Assembly: GCF_012489685.1 (NCBI RefSeq)
Contig: NC_080042.1
Coordinates: forward strand, 1,614,501 to 1,678,500
DNA from: Lotus japonicus
Taxonomy: Eukaryota; Streptophyta; Magnoliopsida; Fabales; Fabaceae
Length of the DNA: 64,000 nt
Reading direction: 5' to 3'
Numbering within the stretch: position 1 is the stretch's first letter; every line of letters begins with the position of its first letter. The position numbers were made by a program, and so were the translations under genes. Below are positions 1-10,398 of this stretch, piece after piece. Under the pieces are notes generated by a model. That model saw nothing but the letters and a program-made list of their open reading frames with translations, was not told the origin of the DNA and searched no databases.

Positions 1-1604
1 AGGGAATCTTAGTGAAGAAGCCTTGTTAGTGTGATAGGACAAGCTTGAGTTTGAATTAAGTGGGCCAACACTAGAAGACAAAACACTTACCATCAACCTT
101 TTACCATAAATGGTATGCATGGATGCAAGGACTAAAACCAAGCTTTTACCCCTTTCCTTTTATTAAAAATCCGTCCAACACTCCTCCTTAAGGCACATTA
201 TCAGATTTTATTTCTCATTTGGTGATAGAAATGAGTGAAAGCTAGAGAGAAGAGTAGGAGAGAAATTAGAGAGAAAGAGAAAAGATCATCTTCATCTTTT
301 CATCTTACCAAAAACTGAACCTTGATCTTCATCACCTCTAAACACCATCAATAACTCATCTTTTTCCTTCCATTCTTTCACAAAATAGTTAGCATTCAAG
401 GTAAGCTTCATGGTGATGGTTTTCTTTTCAAAAAATGAGTCAACTTTCCTTTCTTAGTTGCTCAAAAGCTTATGTTGGTTTTGTTATTGTTGTTAAGCTT
501 CCTCTTGGCTTTATGGAAGTGAAAATGATTTTGGAAATGGTTGCGATTTTGGTGTTAGAAAATTTTGAACTTGAGCTTTGAGGAAAGTGTTTTTGTATAA
601 GTTGTAGCCCACGAAAAGAGCTTTCAAACCATGTATTTAGTTTTCAAAAAGGTTGAGTCTTGATTTTGAAGAGTTAACAAAGTTTGGGTTTTTGGTGTTT
701 AACCTTTGATAATGTTGTTGTTGGGCTCATAAACTCTCTTAAAATGTGTTTTGATGTTTTGAAATGAGGATTAAGAGTAGAAGAAATGCTAGAAGAGTTT
801 TGTGAAAAGCTATTCCCACTACAAGAACTTAAGGAACATGGAAGAGGTTGTTAAAGAAACTGTTTTACTCCATGGAAAGTTTTAAAGATTTGGTTTTGTG
901 TGAGTTTTTTCTACCAAGTTGTTGTCTTGAGTTTAGACTTTTAATCTTGAAGCTTGTTATCCTTAGAGTTGAGACCTTTAGACTTATCCTTGACCTAGAA
1001 GCCTTGTTGGTGGTAGAAACCTTGTGTAGTGTTAGGTGCGGCTAAGACTCTGTATATGGATGTATGAGACAATTGATTGAATATGCGTTTGTTGTGAAGG
1101 TGAAGAACACCTTGTTGATTTTGTTACAAGGAGCTAAAGCTTGGAAGGAAAGCGTTCGAGGTAAGGGAACTTCGGGTCTTGGACTTTAGCATGCAAAATT
1201 GTGTCTTAGGATTGCATCACTTGTATGGTTGATGATTAACATGTTAAGACCTTGAAAGAGTAATGGAAATGAGCTTAGTATGATGTGTGACCTTTATAAT
1301 CATGTAGGGAAACTAAAGGGTTAAGACTTGGACTAAAAAATGAAGCTTAGAAAGTTGAAAAACGGTTTTTTGGAGGCTCTGGCAGTGCTGAGCGCCCGAG
1401 CGCTCACCACATGGGTAGCTACTGCACCCTAGAGCGCCTGAGCGCCCAGTTTGAGCGCTTGAGCGCCAATGCCAGTTCTTGGAACATTGTTGAGTGTTTT
1501 TGGGACATCTTTTGGAATGTTTTGATGAACCTTGATTATGGATTGCTATGTTGATTAATATGCACGATATAGGTGAGATTTATGAGTTAAGAATGCATGT
1601 TTTA
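1..1604 (+). mobile_element. Chromovirus-type LTR, left part (runs off window edge)
   Basis: This is the upstream part of a Ty3/gypsy chromovirus-type LTR that resumes at 5689 and ends at 7216 in ...CGGGGCGTTACA. It is split by the solo LTR at 1605-5688, whose duplicated target TTTTA lies at 1600-1604. I see no credible coding region; the short ORFs here have no recognisable domains. The stretch holds a cluster of GAGCGC..GAGCGC motifs at 1390-1467. Orientation is inferred from the 3' end, which resembles the ends of the neighbouring chromovirus LTRs. Whether it is a solo LTR or the LTR of a full element cannot be told, because the left end is outside the window. Confidence 0.6.
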
Positions 1605-2303
1605 TGTAAGACCCAGGTTTCGGAACTGGATTAAATAATTAATTTCCGACTCACGCATAGGATCGGTGTAAGCGTGATAGGACCCTGTACAAGAGTTGTT
1701 GTTTGGGAAAGTTTAATGAAGAAGAAAGTTCAAGAATTGCTTGAGGATAGTACCATAGTCGTTATAGGAGTTAGTACTAGTCGTCTACACACCCGCCTTA
1801 TGGCGAGAGTGTCCAGAAAAGGCTAATTCCGATCTTAAAGCATTGTTTAAGAGAAATCCTAAATCCTCGGAAAAATAAGAACCTCTCTTTATTTTTCCCT
1901 TGACCAGCGTTCCATTTCGGAACTCTGGATTGTGCGCACGATAGGTTTCACTTCTCGGAAGTCTGACGACGCTAAATTATATTCTCTCAATAATTTAAAT
2001 TTAAGCCCTGAATGAAGACTTTTTCTATTCGGAACTTCTAACGAAGTTTCCATCCGCATTGCCAGATTTCTTTCGACGTTTCCAACCTTTCTTCAGAAGG
2101 AAGTTTTGTCATCCGACTTTCACAGCAAAAAGTAGTTTTTCGGGGCATTTTAGCTCGCACCGCTTTTGGATCGTTTTCTTCAAATTCAAGAGACTTGTTT
2201 TGATTTCTGGAATTCTGTCGCCGGAATCTCGCTTAGAATTCACAGATGAACGTACTGTAAAAATCGGAATCGCGAAATATTCTTTTTCCCGCGATTTCTC
2301 TCT

Positions 2304-2313
2304 CCTATAAAAG
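2304..2313 (+). promoter_or_regulatory. TATA box of the 4.08-kb LTR
   Basis: CCTATAAAAGG lies about 0.7 kb into the LTR, followed about 45 bp downstream by GTGGCCGCGAGCT. In the Tekay LTR (minus strand) CTATATATAG at 11913-11922 is followed by the same GGCCGCGAGCT stretch, so this is probably the homologous retroelement promoter. It places the ORF at 4635-5285 in the transcribed R-U5 part. Inferred from sequence only. Confidence 0.55.
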
Positions 2314-3811
2314 GAGAAAAAAAAAGCAAAAACTTGCCATTTTCCCCTTGTGTGGCCGCGAGCTTGAAGAGGAGAGGGAGAGGAGAGATTTTCTTCGTTT
2401 CTTGACGGATCTTCGAGTTTTTTGTCTCTACTTCCCGTAACAGAGGTAGTCTACTCACTCCTTACCTCTGATCATTCTTTTTATCGCGTTTCTTTATCTC
2501 TTTCTGAGCTCCTAGTTTTGAGCTTTTTGTAAAATTATCCAATTTCTTCAATGTTTCTTTTGAACTACCTTCTACTACTACCCAACAAGTTAAACTACTC
2601 GCCGATGCGCGCCGATTTCGATCGAGTCGCCGTAGATCTGAAAAACGGTATAAAAAACCCAATTACTCACATATTGAAACTTTATCTCCAAAAAGCCGCA
2701 ATCTAACCTAGTGCCCTTAGGATTAGTTGCTATAAATGTCGTTGTGAACAACCCTATTAATTTTGTTTTTCAAAGTTTCAACTTTGAGTTTTTGAGATTT
2801 AATTTTGGACCAAAGTGCCCCTAGCTAGTCGTAAATCGACTCGTTCGTTCTAAAATTTTTCCGACAGTTTCCTTGCCCTAGTTTTACCCTAAAACTACCT
2901 AGGAATTAAATTAGATCGAAGAAAAATCGCCGGAACCCCTATTTTCCTTGAGTGACCGAGAGCATGTTTTGAGGGGGAGAAATTTGTTTTTCGCGATAAC
3001 TCGTCCTCTCGTGCTCGATTGTTGTACTCTGAAGCTTCGTAAGCTTTGTCTATCGTTAATTAACTTTGTTGTGATCGAGCTAATCGATTTTGTATTGATT
3101 TTCGCTTTGTTTGCTCCAAGGTTCAGTTGAGGGAACTTTGGATATTACCGTGCAAGCTTGTGAGGAAAACCAACACCGCGAGGCTGGAACAACTCGAGGT
3201 TAGGGAAACTTACTTACTAGCTATTGTATTGTAGGCGTCGATAAAATCGACTTGAATATTGCTTGATATTGAATATTGTTTCTCGCTTTGAACTGGGAAA
3301 ATGTTTTCTGGAGGCTTCGACCGAGTGAACTTATATGAGGCGTGTGTCTCCGTTTTCTGAGAGGCTTCGGTCGTTTACTGGTTTCTGTCTTATGATTCCC
3401 GCACCGTATTATTGTTGCATCGCTCTTTAGAGATGAATATTGTTGAATTGATATCGAATTGTGCGTGTTGACGCGATTGCGGAGCGTGGGACTTTTGAGT
3501 GGATTTTGTTGACCATTCGGGTTGAGAGGAAAACCATAGCCAGGTTCTGACGGAGGTCTGAGACCTAGCCCTTCTTTTGAACGCTTAGACTTTTCCCGGG
3601 GATTACATTTGGGGGATTTTGGCAAACTTTGAATAGTTAGAATTTGGAACTAGAGAACATAGGGAACTTGGATTTCGAGAATAAAACTCATAACTTGATT
3701 AACTCAACTTGGAATGCTCTGATTAATGAACGAAAACTTTAGGGAAACTTAAGAGGAGAAATGATTGCGAAAACGGGAAAAAGTCGACAAGCCTTGAGTA
3801 TTGAGTTTTCA

Positions 3812-4037
3812 GGTGGTTGCCATGAGGGTGAACCACGGTGACAAGAGAAAGTCACCGAGTACTTTTAGTACTCTCGCTCGTTGGAGTTTCTGTCGGAGAG
3901 TCGACATTGATTTGAGTTTCTTGAGAATTGGTGGACGCCACGGGGGTGAGCCACGGTGACCAGAGGAGGTCACCGAGTACATTGGTACTCTTGTTGTTGG
4001 AGTTTATGTCGTAGGGTCGACATTAAAACCTTGAGTT
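3812..4037 (+). repeat. 118-bp tandem duplication inside the LTR
   Basis: Two diverged copies start at 3812 (GGTGGTTGCC) and 3930 (GGTGGACGCC). Both contain CCACGGTGAC, GTCACCGAGTAC and GTCGACATT at matching positions. The tract lies between the promoter and the LTR ORF. Confidence 0.75.
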
Positions 4038-4634
4038 TTGGAATGGAGATTATAGCTAAACACTCGCGCTGTGAGGACGATTCGATGTTTGGCTAACCAT
4101 ATTGCATCATGCATACATTCGAGGTTGGGACAGCCGAAAGATCGGGCGTCAGTGAAGTTGGGACAGCTTCGGTCGGGCTTCACGAAGGTTGGGACGGTCG
4201 AAACACAGGGCCTTCACGAAGAACACCAAGAGCGTATCTTCGGCATAGCGGGCAGAAATGGTTAAACCTAGGGGGGTTAGGACTGATCTGACTATGCATG
4301 GGTTTGTAAGCGACACCCGAGCGGAAATGGTTAAACACTAGGCCGGTGTTAGGACTGACTCGATGGTGCCCATCCCAATTGAATTATCTGGAAAATTTTG
4401 AATTGCATTGCAAGCATACATGCACGCTAATCTGAATTGTGAATTATTGTTGGCTGAATTATAGAGACATCGCATGTTAATTTATTGTTAAAGCCTCGAT
4501 AACATGCTAAGAATATATACATATATATACCCTTTTATCGCATGTTGTTCGCATATCTATTGTATTCCGTAAGTTGACACTAGCGCCTTAGCTTTGGTTG
4601 TATGTTTGTGTTTGGGCGGTCGACCTGCTGCCAG

Positions 4635-5285
4635 ATGTCGATGGCGGACTGGTTTTCGATGGTCTCTCCCTCGGGGGGGATCAGGTTTGAGCTGGTTGAC
4701 CGACATGCCCCCACCGCTTGGGTGATCGATCCTGAGGATCACCGGGCGACGTACCAGGGAAGGGTCATGGAGGACCGGACTGATGAGCGTGGACGTCTGA
4801 CGAGAGGAGTTCTACGACGCATGACGCTGAGCTTTAACTTACCACCTTCGGTGCGCTGTGGACCGGGCAGTGGGTGGAGACCACCTCCACCACCTTCATC
4901 TTCATCTGACCAGAAGGATCCATCTGAGATCGATGCTGATGCTGAGGCACCTGTTACACCACTTCCTGCAACTGCTGTCGATCATACCAACGTTGCGTCG
5001 TCCTCGAGGCTCGTGGAGCCGAAGAGGGAGCCTGTTGTTCCATCTGCCTCTCGCTGTTTCCCGCCTCCATCACGCGGCTACCGCGTGGAACCCCTGATGC
5101 GTGTGGTTGATGAGGATATCCTTTCTAAGGAGGTGGATGTTGAGACGGGTTCGACTAGGGTCGTTCGCAGGACAGTCAGGAGGGAGGTTGTGGACTTAGA
5201 TTCTGAGATGATCACGGTGGACTCTAACACTGACGCCGACTGCTACTTCGCGAGCGACGAGGAGGAAGAAAAGGAGGAGCTTTGA
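4635..5285 (+). CDS. LTR-encoded conserved protein, copy 1 (unknown function)
   Basis: I do not recognise a named family. The 216-residue ORF lies in sense within the R-U5 part of a solo LTR. I chose the ATG at 4635 because it directly follows CAG in a pyrimidine-rich context, like a splice acceptor; the same CAG|ATG arrangement precedes the related ORFs at 9567, 18299 and 53061. The N-terminal half is closely related to the Tekay LTR ORF, sharing ADW, PSGGIR, an AW/SW..DP block, HRATY, GR.MED, GVLRR and SFNLPP. It is followed by a Pro/Ser-rich linker (PPPPPSSSS) and an acidic tail (DEEEEKEEL). No signal peptide or membrane segment is seen. It could be an accessory protein of the retrotransposon. 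Conservation against a diverged relative argues for past selection, but expression is unproven. Confidence 0.6.
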   Translation: MSMADWFSMVSPSGGIRFELVDRHAPTAWVIDPEDHRATYQGRVMEDRTDERGRLTRGVLRRMTLSFNLPPSVRCGPGSGWRPPPPPSSSSDQKDPSEIDADAEAPVTPLPATAVDHTNVASSSRLVEPKREPVVPSASRCFPPPSRGYRVEPLMRVVDEDILSKEVDVETGSTRVVRRTVRREVVDLDSEMITVDSNTDADCYFASDEEEEKEEL

Positions 5286-5688
5286 GTGGTCCTGGTGGGT
5301 AGTGTTAGGTGGGCGTCATCTTTTGTGTAGAGCTCTGATTCGTTTTGTTTGGGACATGGTAGGTTCCCGACGCATAGCATTTTGTGTGGTTCTCTTACTG
5401 GAGGATCACAAAAAGTTAGTCGGTGTGTCGGGGTCTTGTTTAGGCCATTTTGGGGCTGACTTTCTTTCTTGGAGGATTGTAATTATAACCTTGTCACACA
5501 CGTTTCTGGATCTTTAAATATTTGCCTACGGGCACACTACTTGGGAGTCAACTGCGGGTGCGCGTGACGTTGAATCTTTATCTTTAAAATGTCTTATCTC
5601 AAAAAGGAAACAAACAAAATACCGGTGTTTTTCCATTTAAAGTTCATTTTTGAGTCGCTAAGTGACACCTGGAAATCGGGGTGTTACA

Positions 5689-7216
5689 TTTTACATGAGA
5701 ACTTGTTGAGAACATGATGAATGATAACATGCCTAAATGCTTGATGTTTGAGAACATGAGTACTTGATGAAAACATGATTACTTGACTACCATGGTATGA
5801 TGAACCATAGGTTACCGGTGATGAGTATACGCTTTGTATTATGTTCATAAGATGCTTGATGAAGTATGTTTTGATATTTACCGAAATGAATGCGACGATG
5901 TATGATTTGATTATATGCCTTAAAGTTATGATTAACATGATACTTTATGAAGTGCGGCATGCTTAAGTCTTATAAGACGTTTTGTTGATTGTTTACCCTT
6001 GCGACATGGATTACATAATGAATTTTGGTGAGGAGTGTTGTTTATTGAATGAACATGATGTACCTTTAAGTTTTATGTTTGTGGATTATATCTATCGACC
6101 GCAATCGACGTACAAGGCCGAAAAGACGAGGAGCTGTCGTTGCGACGAGTAGCTATTTATGCGTATGAGTTGGTGATCCCGACCACTCATAAGGTGAAGG
6201 TGTGGTGGAGTCGTCATCGAATGACAAAAGATTATAACTTTGTTGTTTGACTAATTCATGGAGCATATCATTGCATAGTTGTACCAGGAGGAGCTGAACT
6301 AAAGGTTCAAAGCTGGTAGCCAAGAGGAGCTGAACTAAAGGTTCAACGCTGGCAGATCAAGGGTACTCTGTGAAAAGGGTCCCTTGAATCGAACACTAAT
6401 GAATCAAAAAGGGTTCATTAGAAGTGGCAATTGACTGCATGGTGATGGGTCTTTGTCCCGCCTGCCTGGTATGGAGTTGGCGTTTATCCGGATCATGGTG
6501 CGCATTGAGCATATTGCACACGCTAACACTATAGAGACACATAGGTCCCCTTGAACGTCGTCGACGTTAGCACATTGGTTGTTCTCTTATGACTTGTGTT
6601 TGATGAGTGGATACCCTTTGAGGTACAATTTGTGTTTATGGGCCTTGTGCCTCGCTTGTTGAAGTATTTGCCTTAACTTGTGCTACCCTAGAATCCCTTA
6701 GGAACGTATGACTATGTTATTGTGTGAGAATCTTGCTAGGTTTTATGTTTGTTAATATGCATGCTCTTACTTTCTCGTATGTGTCCACGTCCTACATATG
6801 ACCTTGTGGTATAAGAAGTTGACCCTTGCACCTTTTCTCTCTTATGAATGTTCGACGACGCCGCTCTAAAGGATGAGGAAGATACCGATGGATGCACGTG
6901 AGGAAATGTCACTAGGAAATGGCGAAACGAAGAGCTATTGATTCGGAGTTAGTCGTGTGGAGATTGCGGGGAGCTCCTTGGGCATAGGAGGCCCCTCTTT
7001 ATTTAGTTTGGAGTCTCGGTTGTAATTATATTCGTTTATGTATTGGTACTTATTATTGGGTAATTATTATGCATTGTTAGAGCATGATCTGAAAAGTATT
7101 AAAAGGTATTATGTTTTCAAAAAAAAAATACCTGTATCTTAAGATTTCGAAAGTTCATTAGATTCTTTAATTTACTTTTGGATCACTAAGTAACCCTTGA
7201 AAATCGGGGCGTTACA
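5689..7216 (+). mobile_element. Chromovirus-type LTR, right part
   Basis: This continues the LTR seen at 1-1604, starting with the second TTTTA duplication at 5689-5693 and ending ..AAATCGGGGCGTTACA at 7216. The host copia sequence begins immediately after. I find no intact ORF in this part. A short tandem duplication of GAGGAGCTGAACTAAAGG occurs at about 6288-6360. The remainder is non-coding and moderately AT-rich. Confidence 0.6.
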
Positions 7217-7959
7217 GTAGGTCTTGTATTTCTCTTCTCTTATCTGTAGAGCCATAAAGAACTTAAACTCTTCTATGATGCTCATTTCAAATTCACTTTG
7301 CATGAGCTCTGAGAATTCCTTGCACAGTTTATCATTTGTTGTGCCAAAGATGATATCGTCCACATAGAGTTGGTCAAGAATGAAGTCATCTTTCGATTTT
7401 CTTCTGGACAAGGTGTTGTCTATGTTCCTTCTTGAGAACCCATTTTCCATGAGCAAATTGATGAGTCTATCATATCATGCTCTTGGTGTGTGCTTCAGAT
7501 CATACAATTCTTTTCGGAGCTTGTAGACATGATCTTGTGCAGACGGTTCTTCAAAGCATGGAGTTTTTTTGCATAAACTTCTTCTACAATAAATCCATTC
7601 AGAAATGCACTTTTGACGTCCATTTGATAGACCTTTATGGAGTGTTGACAAGCAAAAGCTAATAGAATGCGGACATCCTCAATTTTGGCAACAGGAGCAA
7701 CCGTTTCTGTGTAGTTTATTCCTTCATGTTGATTGTAGCATTGAGCCACAAGTCTTGCTTTGTTTCTCAAGGCTTTTCCATTTTCATCCACTTTATTTCT
7801 GAAGACCCACTTAGTACCAATGATAATTTTCCTTGGGGGCTTGGGTACAAGTGTCCAGACTTGACTTCGTTTGAATTGAGTTAATTCTTCTTGCATTACT
7901 AGAGTCCATCCTTCATCTTGTAGGGTCTACAAATTTTGGCTCTATTTCTGATAGTATAG
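7217..7959 (-). pseudogene. Ty1/copia reverse transcriptase fragment, broken
   Basis: On the minus strand two frames together read as copia RT. From 7896 downward come MQEEL, VWTLVPKP, GTKWVFRNK, NKARLVAQ, YTETVAPVA and MDVKSAFLNG. After a frame change near 7560-7450 the reading continues with the YVDD box (LYVDDIIFG, about 7360) and an EFKFFMALQI block. A stop and a frame loss between these blocks make it non-functional. The 5' side is cut by the Tat-like element at 7960, and the same reading frame resumes beyond it at 29550 (target duplication TATAG at 7955-7959 and 29550-29554). The 3' side is cut by the LTR ending at 7216. Confidence 0.85.
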
Positions 7960-8280
7960 TGGAATGGGCGAGACCCCCGGGTCCCTCGCCCAGGGGCGCT
8001 GGCTTAAGGCGGGAATTACATTAGGAACTTGGGCCCTTGTCCCGAAGGCCCAACTGGCCCATTAGGATGATTTAGAGGCGCTAGGCCCAACTTCCCCAAC
8101 TATAAATAGGGGAAGGATACCAATTGTAAGGGACTCTTAGCTCATTTGTGCAATAACAAGCTTGAAATTCAGTTACTTTCTCTCTCTAAGAGGTTACACT
8201 CCCACCTCTCTCTAGAAATCTCGCATCACGTTCCTTGCATCTTAGGTACTATACCTCATCTCAATGTTCATGATGGAACA
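7960..8280 (+). repeat. 5' LTR of the Tat-like element
   Basis: 321 bp from TGGAATGGGCG to GATGGAACA. It carries CTATAAATAG at 8100-8109, a likely TATA box. It is nearly identical to 29229-29549 and related, in inverse orientation, to 55669-55988. Confidence 0.92.
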
Positions 8281-8301
8281 TTTGGCGCCGTCTGTGGGGA
8301 A
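8281..8301 (+). other. Primer binding site of the Tat-like element
   Basis: Immediately after the 5' LTR comes TTTGGCGCCGTCTGTGGGGA, a TGGCGCC-type site expected to pair with a tRNA ending GGCGCCA. The relative at 63796-63813 has the matching inverse sequence next to its LTR. Confidence 0.75.
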
Positions 8302-8425
8302 CGGTAGATTTTGATTCCCAGACTACGTGGATTGCAGTTGGATTTGGAGAAGTTCAATTCTCCGTGTGAATTGTCTTCAGTTTTCAGTTTTCGCTCGAAG
8401 TTTTTTGGTTCACTATTCAGGATCG

Positions 8426-8601
8426 ATGGAAACACGTCGTCGACGACGCGACGAAGATCAGGAGCGGAGGTGCGGCTCGCCTTCACGTCATGTAAGAGGC
8501 AGGCCGCGACGCGAGCAAGTTCGTCGTGAAGAAACCGATTAGTTAACTCCTCCACCACCACCACCACCTCCACCTCCTTCTCCAACGCCTCTGTTACCTT
8601 C
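8426..8601 (+). pseudogene. gag N-terminus of the Tat-like element, interrupted
   Basis: The ATG at 8426 opens a very basic reading frame (METRRRRR...) that meets a stop at 8540-8542 and then continues in frame as a proline run. It is broken at 8602 by the Tekay element and resumes at 21378. The arginine-rich start and proline-rich linker suit the N-terminal tail of a gag polyprotein. The in-frame stop and the insertion make it non-functional as it stands. Confidence 0.5.
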
Positions 8602-9087
8602 TGTAACACCCCGATTTCGGTGGCGTCACTTTAGTAACCAAAAGTAAACTTAATGCGGAAAAACGTGAAATATTTTTTCGATAATAACTAAGACAAGACT
8701 GAATTAAATAAAACCCAAAAGTGAAAAGCATTAGAATTAATATACAATATATAAACAGCCCCCGCTGTAGTAGCAACCTCGTCACGAGTAAACCTCCAGT
8801 GACGGTAATAGAAGAGTAGCGCCCGTAGGCAATATATACAAACCATATGAAAAGGGTGAAGTGCCCGCAACACCATCCCTCAAAACTGAGAATCAGCTGA
8901 CCCAATGGCCTGAAGATAAGACCTCCTAAGTCCAACCAACTCTCTGTGATTCCCGTAAGGAAACCACACAAAAAGCTATAGGCGGATCTACCCTGTCCCC
9001 TAAGTAACAAATGAAGCAAGACTGTCAGAGCTAAAACTCTACTCCTACACTAATCCTAACTCGAGGAGCTCATACCAACACTCAAAA

Positions 9088-9567
9088 CTATGTGTTAGCA
9101 TGATCGTCGTCTGAATCAGAATCCAGAACGACCAAGTCTACTAACCCTATCCTTCCTCCCCTCGCAACCGCAGTGCGCTCCGATGCTGGACTCACGGGCT
9201 TAGGGCCCGAACCCTGATCATCGATGATCGCAACGGTGGGTGCACTAGACCCTGCCGAAGGCACTCCCACTGGAATCTCCTCTGAGGGATCCTCCTCGTC
9301 TGAAGACAATGGTGGTGGTGGTGGTCCTCCAAGTCCTGGTCCACAGTGAACGCCCGGTGGCAAGTTGAAGCTGATAGAGCATCGCCTCAACACTCCTGAC
9401 CTCAGAAGTCCTCCACTATCCACGTGGTCCTCCATGATGCGCCCCGAATACGTCGCTCGGTGGCTCGCGGGGTCAACCACCCACGACCCGGGGTCGTCCT
9501 GATCGATCATCTCATACCTAATCCCCCCCGAAGGGTGGACCATGGTGTACCAGTCCGCAATATTCAT
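9088..9567 (-). CDS. LTR-encoded conserved protein, copy 2 (in Tekay 3' LTR)
   Basis: A 159-residue ORF in the sense of the element, starting at an ATG directly after TTTTGTCAG, an apparent splice acceptor. A longer frame from 9618 exists, but the related ORF at 4635 supports the inner start. The N-terminal 80 residues (ADWYTMV, PSGGIR, HRATYSGR, GVLRR, SFNLPPGV) match copy 1 closely. A PPPPP linker, an acidic DEEDPSEE stretch and an Asp/Ser-rich end (DSDSDDD) follow. The ORF is identical to its partner in the 5' LTR because the LTRs are nearly identical, so that identity is not evidence of selection. The evidence for function is the similarity to the diverged LTRs at 1605-5688 and 52231-55267. 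Function unknown. Confidence 0.6.
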   Translation of the reverse strand: MNIADWYTMVHPSGGIRYEMIDQDDPGSWVVDPASHRATYSGRIMEDHVDSGGLLRSGVLRRCSISFNLPPGVHCGPGLGGPPPPPLSSDEEDPSEEIPVGVPSAGSSAPTVAIIDDQGSGPKPVSPASERTAVARGGRIGLVDLVVLDSDSDDDHANT

Positions 9568-10320
9568 CTGACAAAAGGCGTTGTCCGCCAAAACACACAC
9601 AGAAGACGCGAGGGTCAACTCTAAAGAACTATGTAGATAATAAACCCAATAGGTACAAATAATAGATAGCCACTTAGGCTTATAACTAGAGATATCATTC
9701 CTAGGGTTGCATGTTCCACAAAATCATAACGACAATAATAACAATTAGCATGTTCCAAGTAAGTTTATCAAATAGCAACCACACTCATCAACTAAGTCAG
9801 TATGCATGTTGCGTGATATGTATGCAGGTTAACCCAGTCAACCAATATGCAATCCGGAACGGATGGACATCAACGGATCAGCCCTTCACCAGCCACGGTG
9901 GTGCCATTTCGGCCCGCGTGCCTCTTACTCCAACAACAACGGTAGTCAGATCAGCCGTAACCCGTAGGTCTGCCATTTCGGTCTGCTACAAGAGACGTCT
10001 ACAGACGCTCTATCACGGAAATCCGGGTCTTATGACCATTTTGGAATCTGACGAGGTCCAGAGTACGTCCTGTGTTAATACCCCATTAATGTTGCATGAA
10101 TGCAGGATGATTAGTCAAACAACGTCTCCGTCCTCACTCGACACGTCGCCACGTGTTCTAGATAAATTAAAGTCTCTAAAATCTTACCCTAAGGCAAAGT
10201 CGATTCTGCGACAAAAGACACACTTCACAACACACCTCGCTGCTCCAACAGCACAAGAGTATCACATACTCGGGAACTAACGGTTCCCCGGACTTATCCC
10301 CAGGATAGCCCAACAACATC

Positions 10321-10398
10321 GCTGCTCCAACAGCACAACAACCAACGCTGCTCCAACAGCATAACAACCAACGCTGCTCCAACAGCACAACAACAACA
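10321..10398 (-). repeat. 26-bp tandem repeat in Tekay 3' LTR
   Basis: Three copies of GCTGCTCCAACAGCA begin at 10321, 10347 and 10373, spaced exactly 26 bp, with a fourth outlier at 10239. The same array is in the 5' LTR at 19053, 19079 and 19105 (outlier 18971). Confidence 0.85.

Larger units (their letters stand above)
1605..5688 (+). mobile_element. Solo LTR of a Tekay/Del-like chromovirus, 4.08 kb
   Basis: The LTR begins TGTAAGACCCAGG and ends AATCGGGGTGTTACA, with a perfect 5-bp target duplication TTTTA at 1600-1604 and 5689-5693. No internal region or second LTR follows, so it is a solo LTR left by LTR-LTR recombination. It shares terminal sequence and layout with the LTRs at 8602-12640: TG(T)AAG start, a TATA box about 0.7 kb in, a GC-rich GGCCGCGAGCT stretch just after it, a conserved ORF in the downstream half and a GGGGTGTTACA end. 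Most of 1605-4634 and 5286-5688 is non-coding LTR sequence, including a 118-bp tandem duplication at 3812-4037. Confidence 0.9.

Noticed and set aside
3221..3625. 134-codon minus-strand ORF in the solo LTR
   Set aside because: No domain, antisense to the LTR, and no match in the related LTRs.
9711..10280. 189-codon plus-strand ORF in the Tekay LTR (also at 18443-19012)
   Set aside because: It is antisense to the element, has no recognisable domain, and its presence in both LTRs simply reflects LTR identity. The other LTR families do not keep it.
10321..10398. Regular 26-bp repeats looking like a CRISPR array
   Set aside because: Units are contiguous with no unique spacers, and this is a plant retrotransposon LTR.
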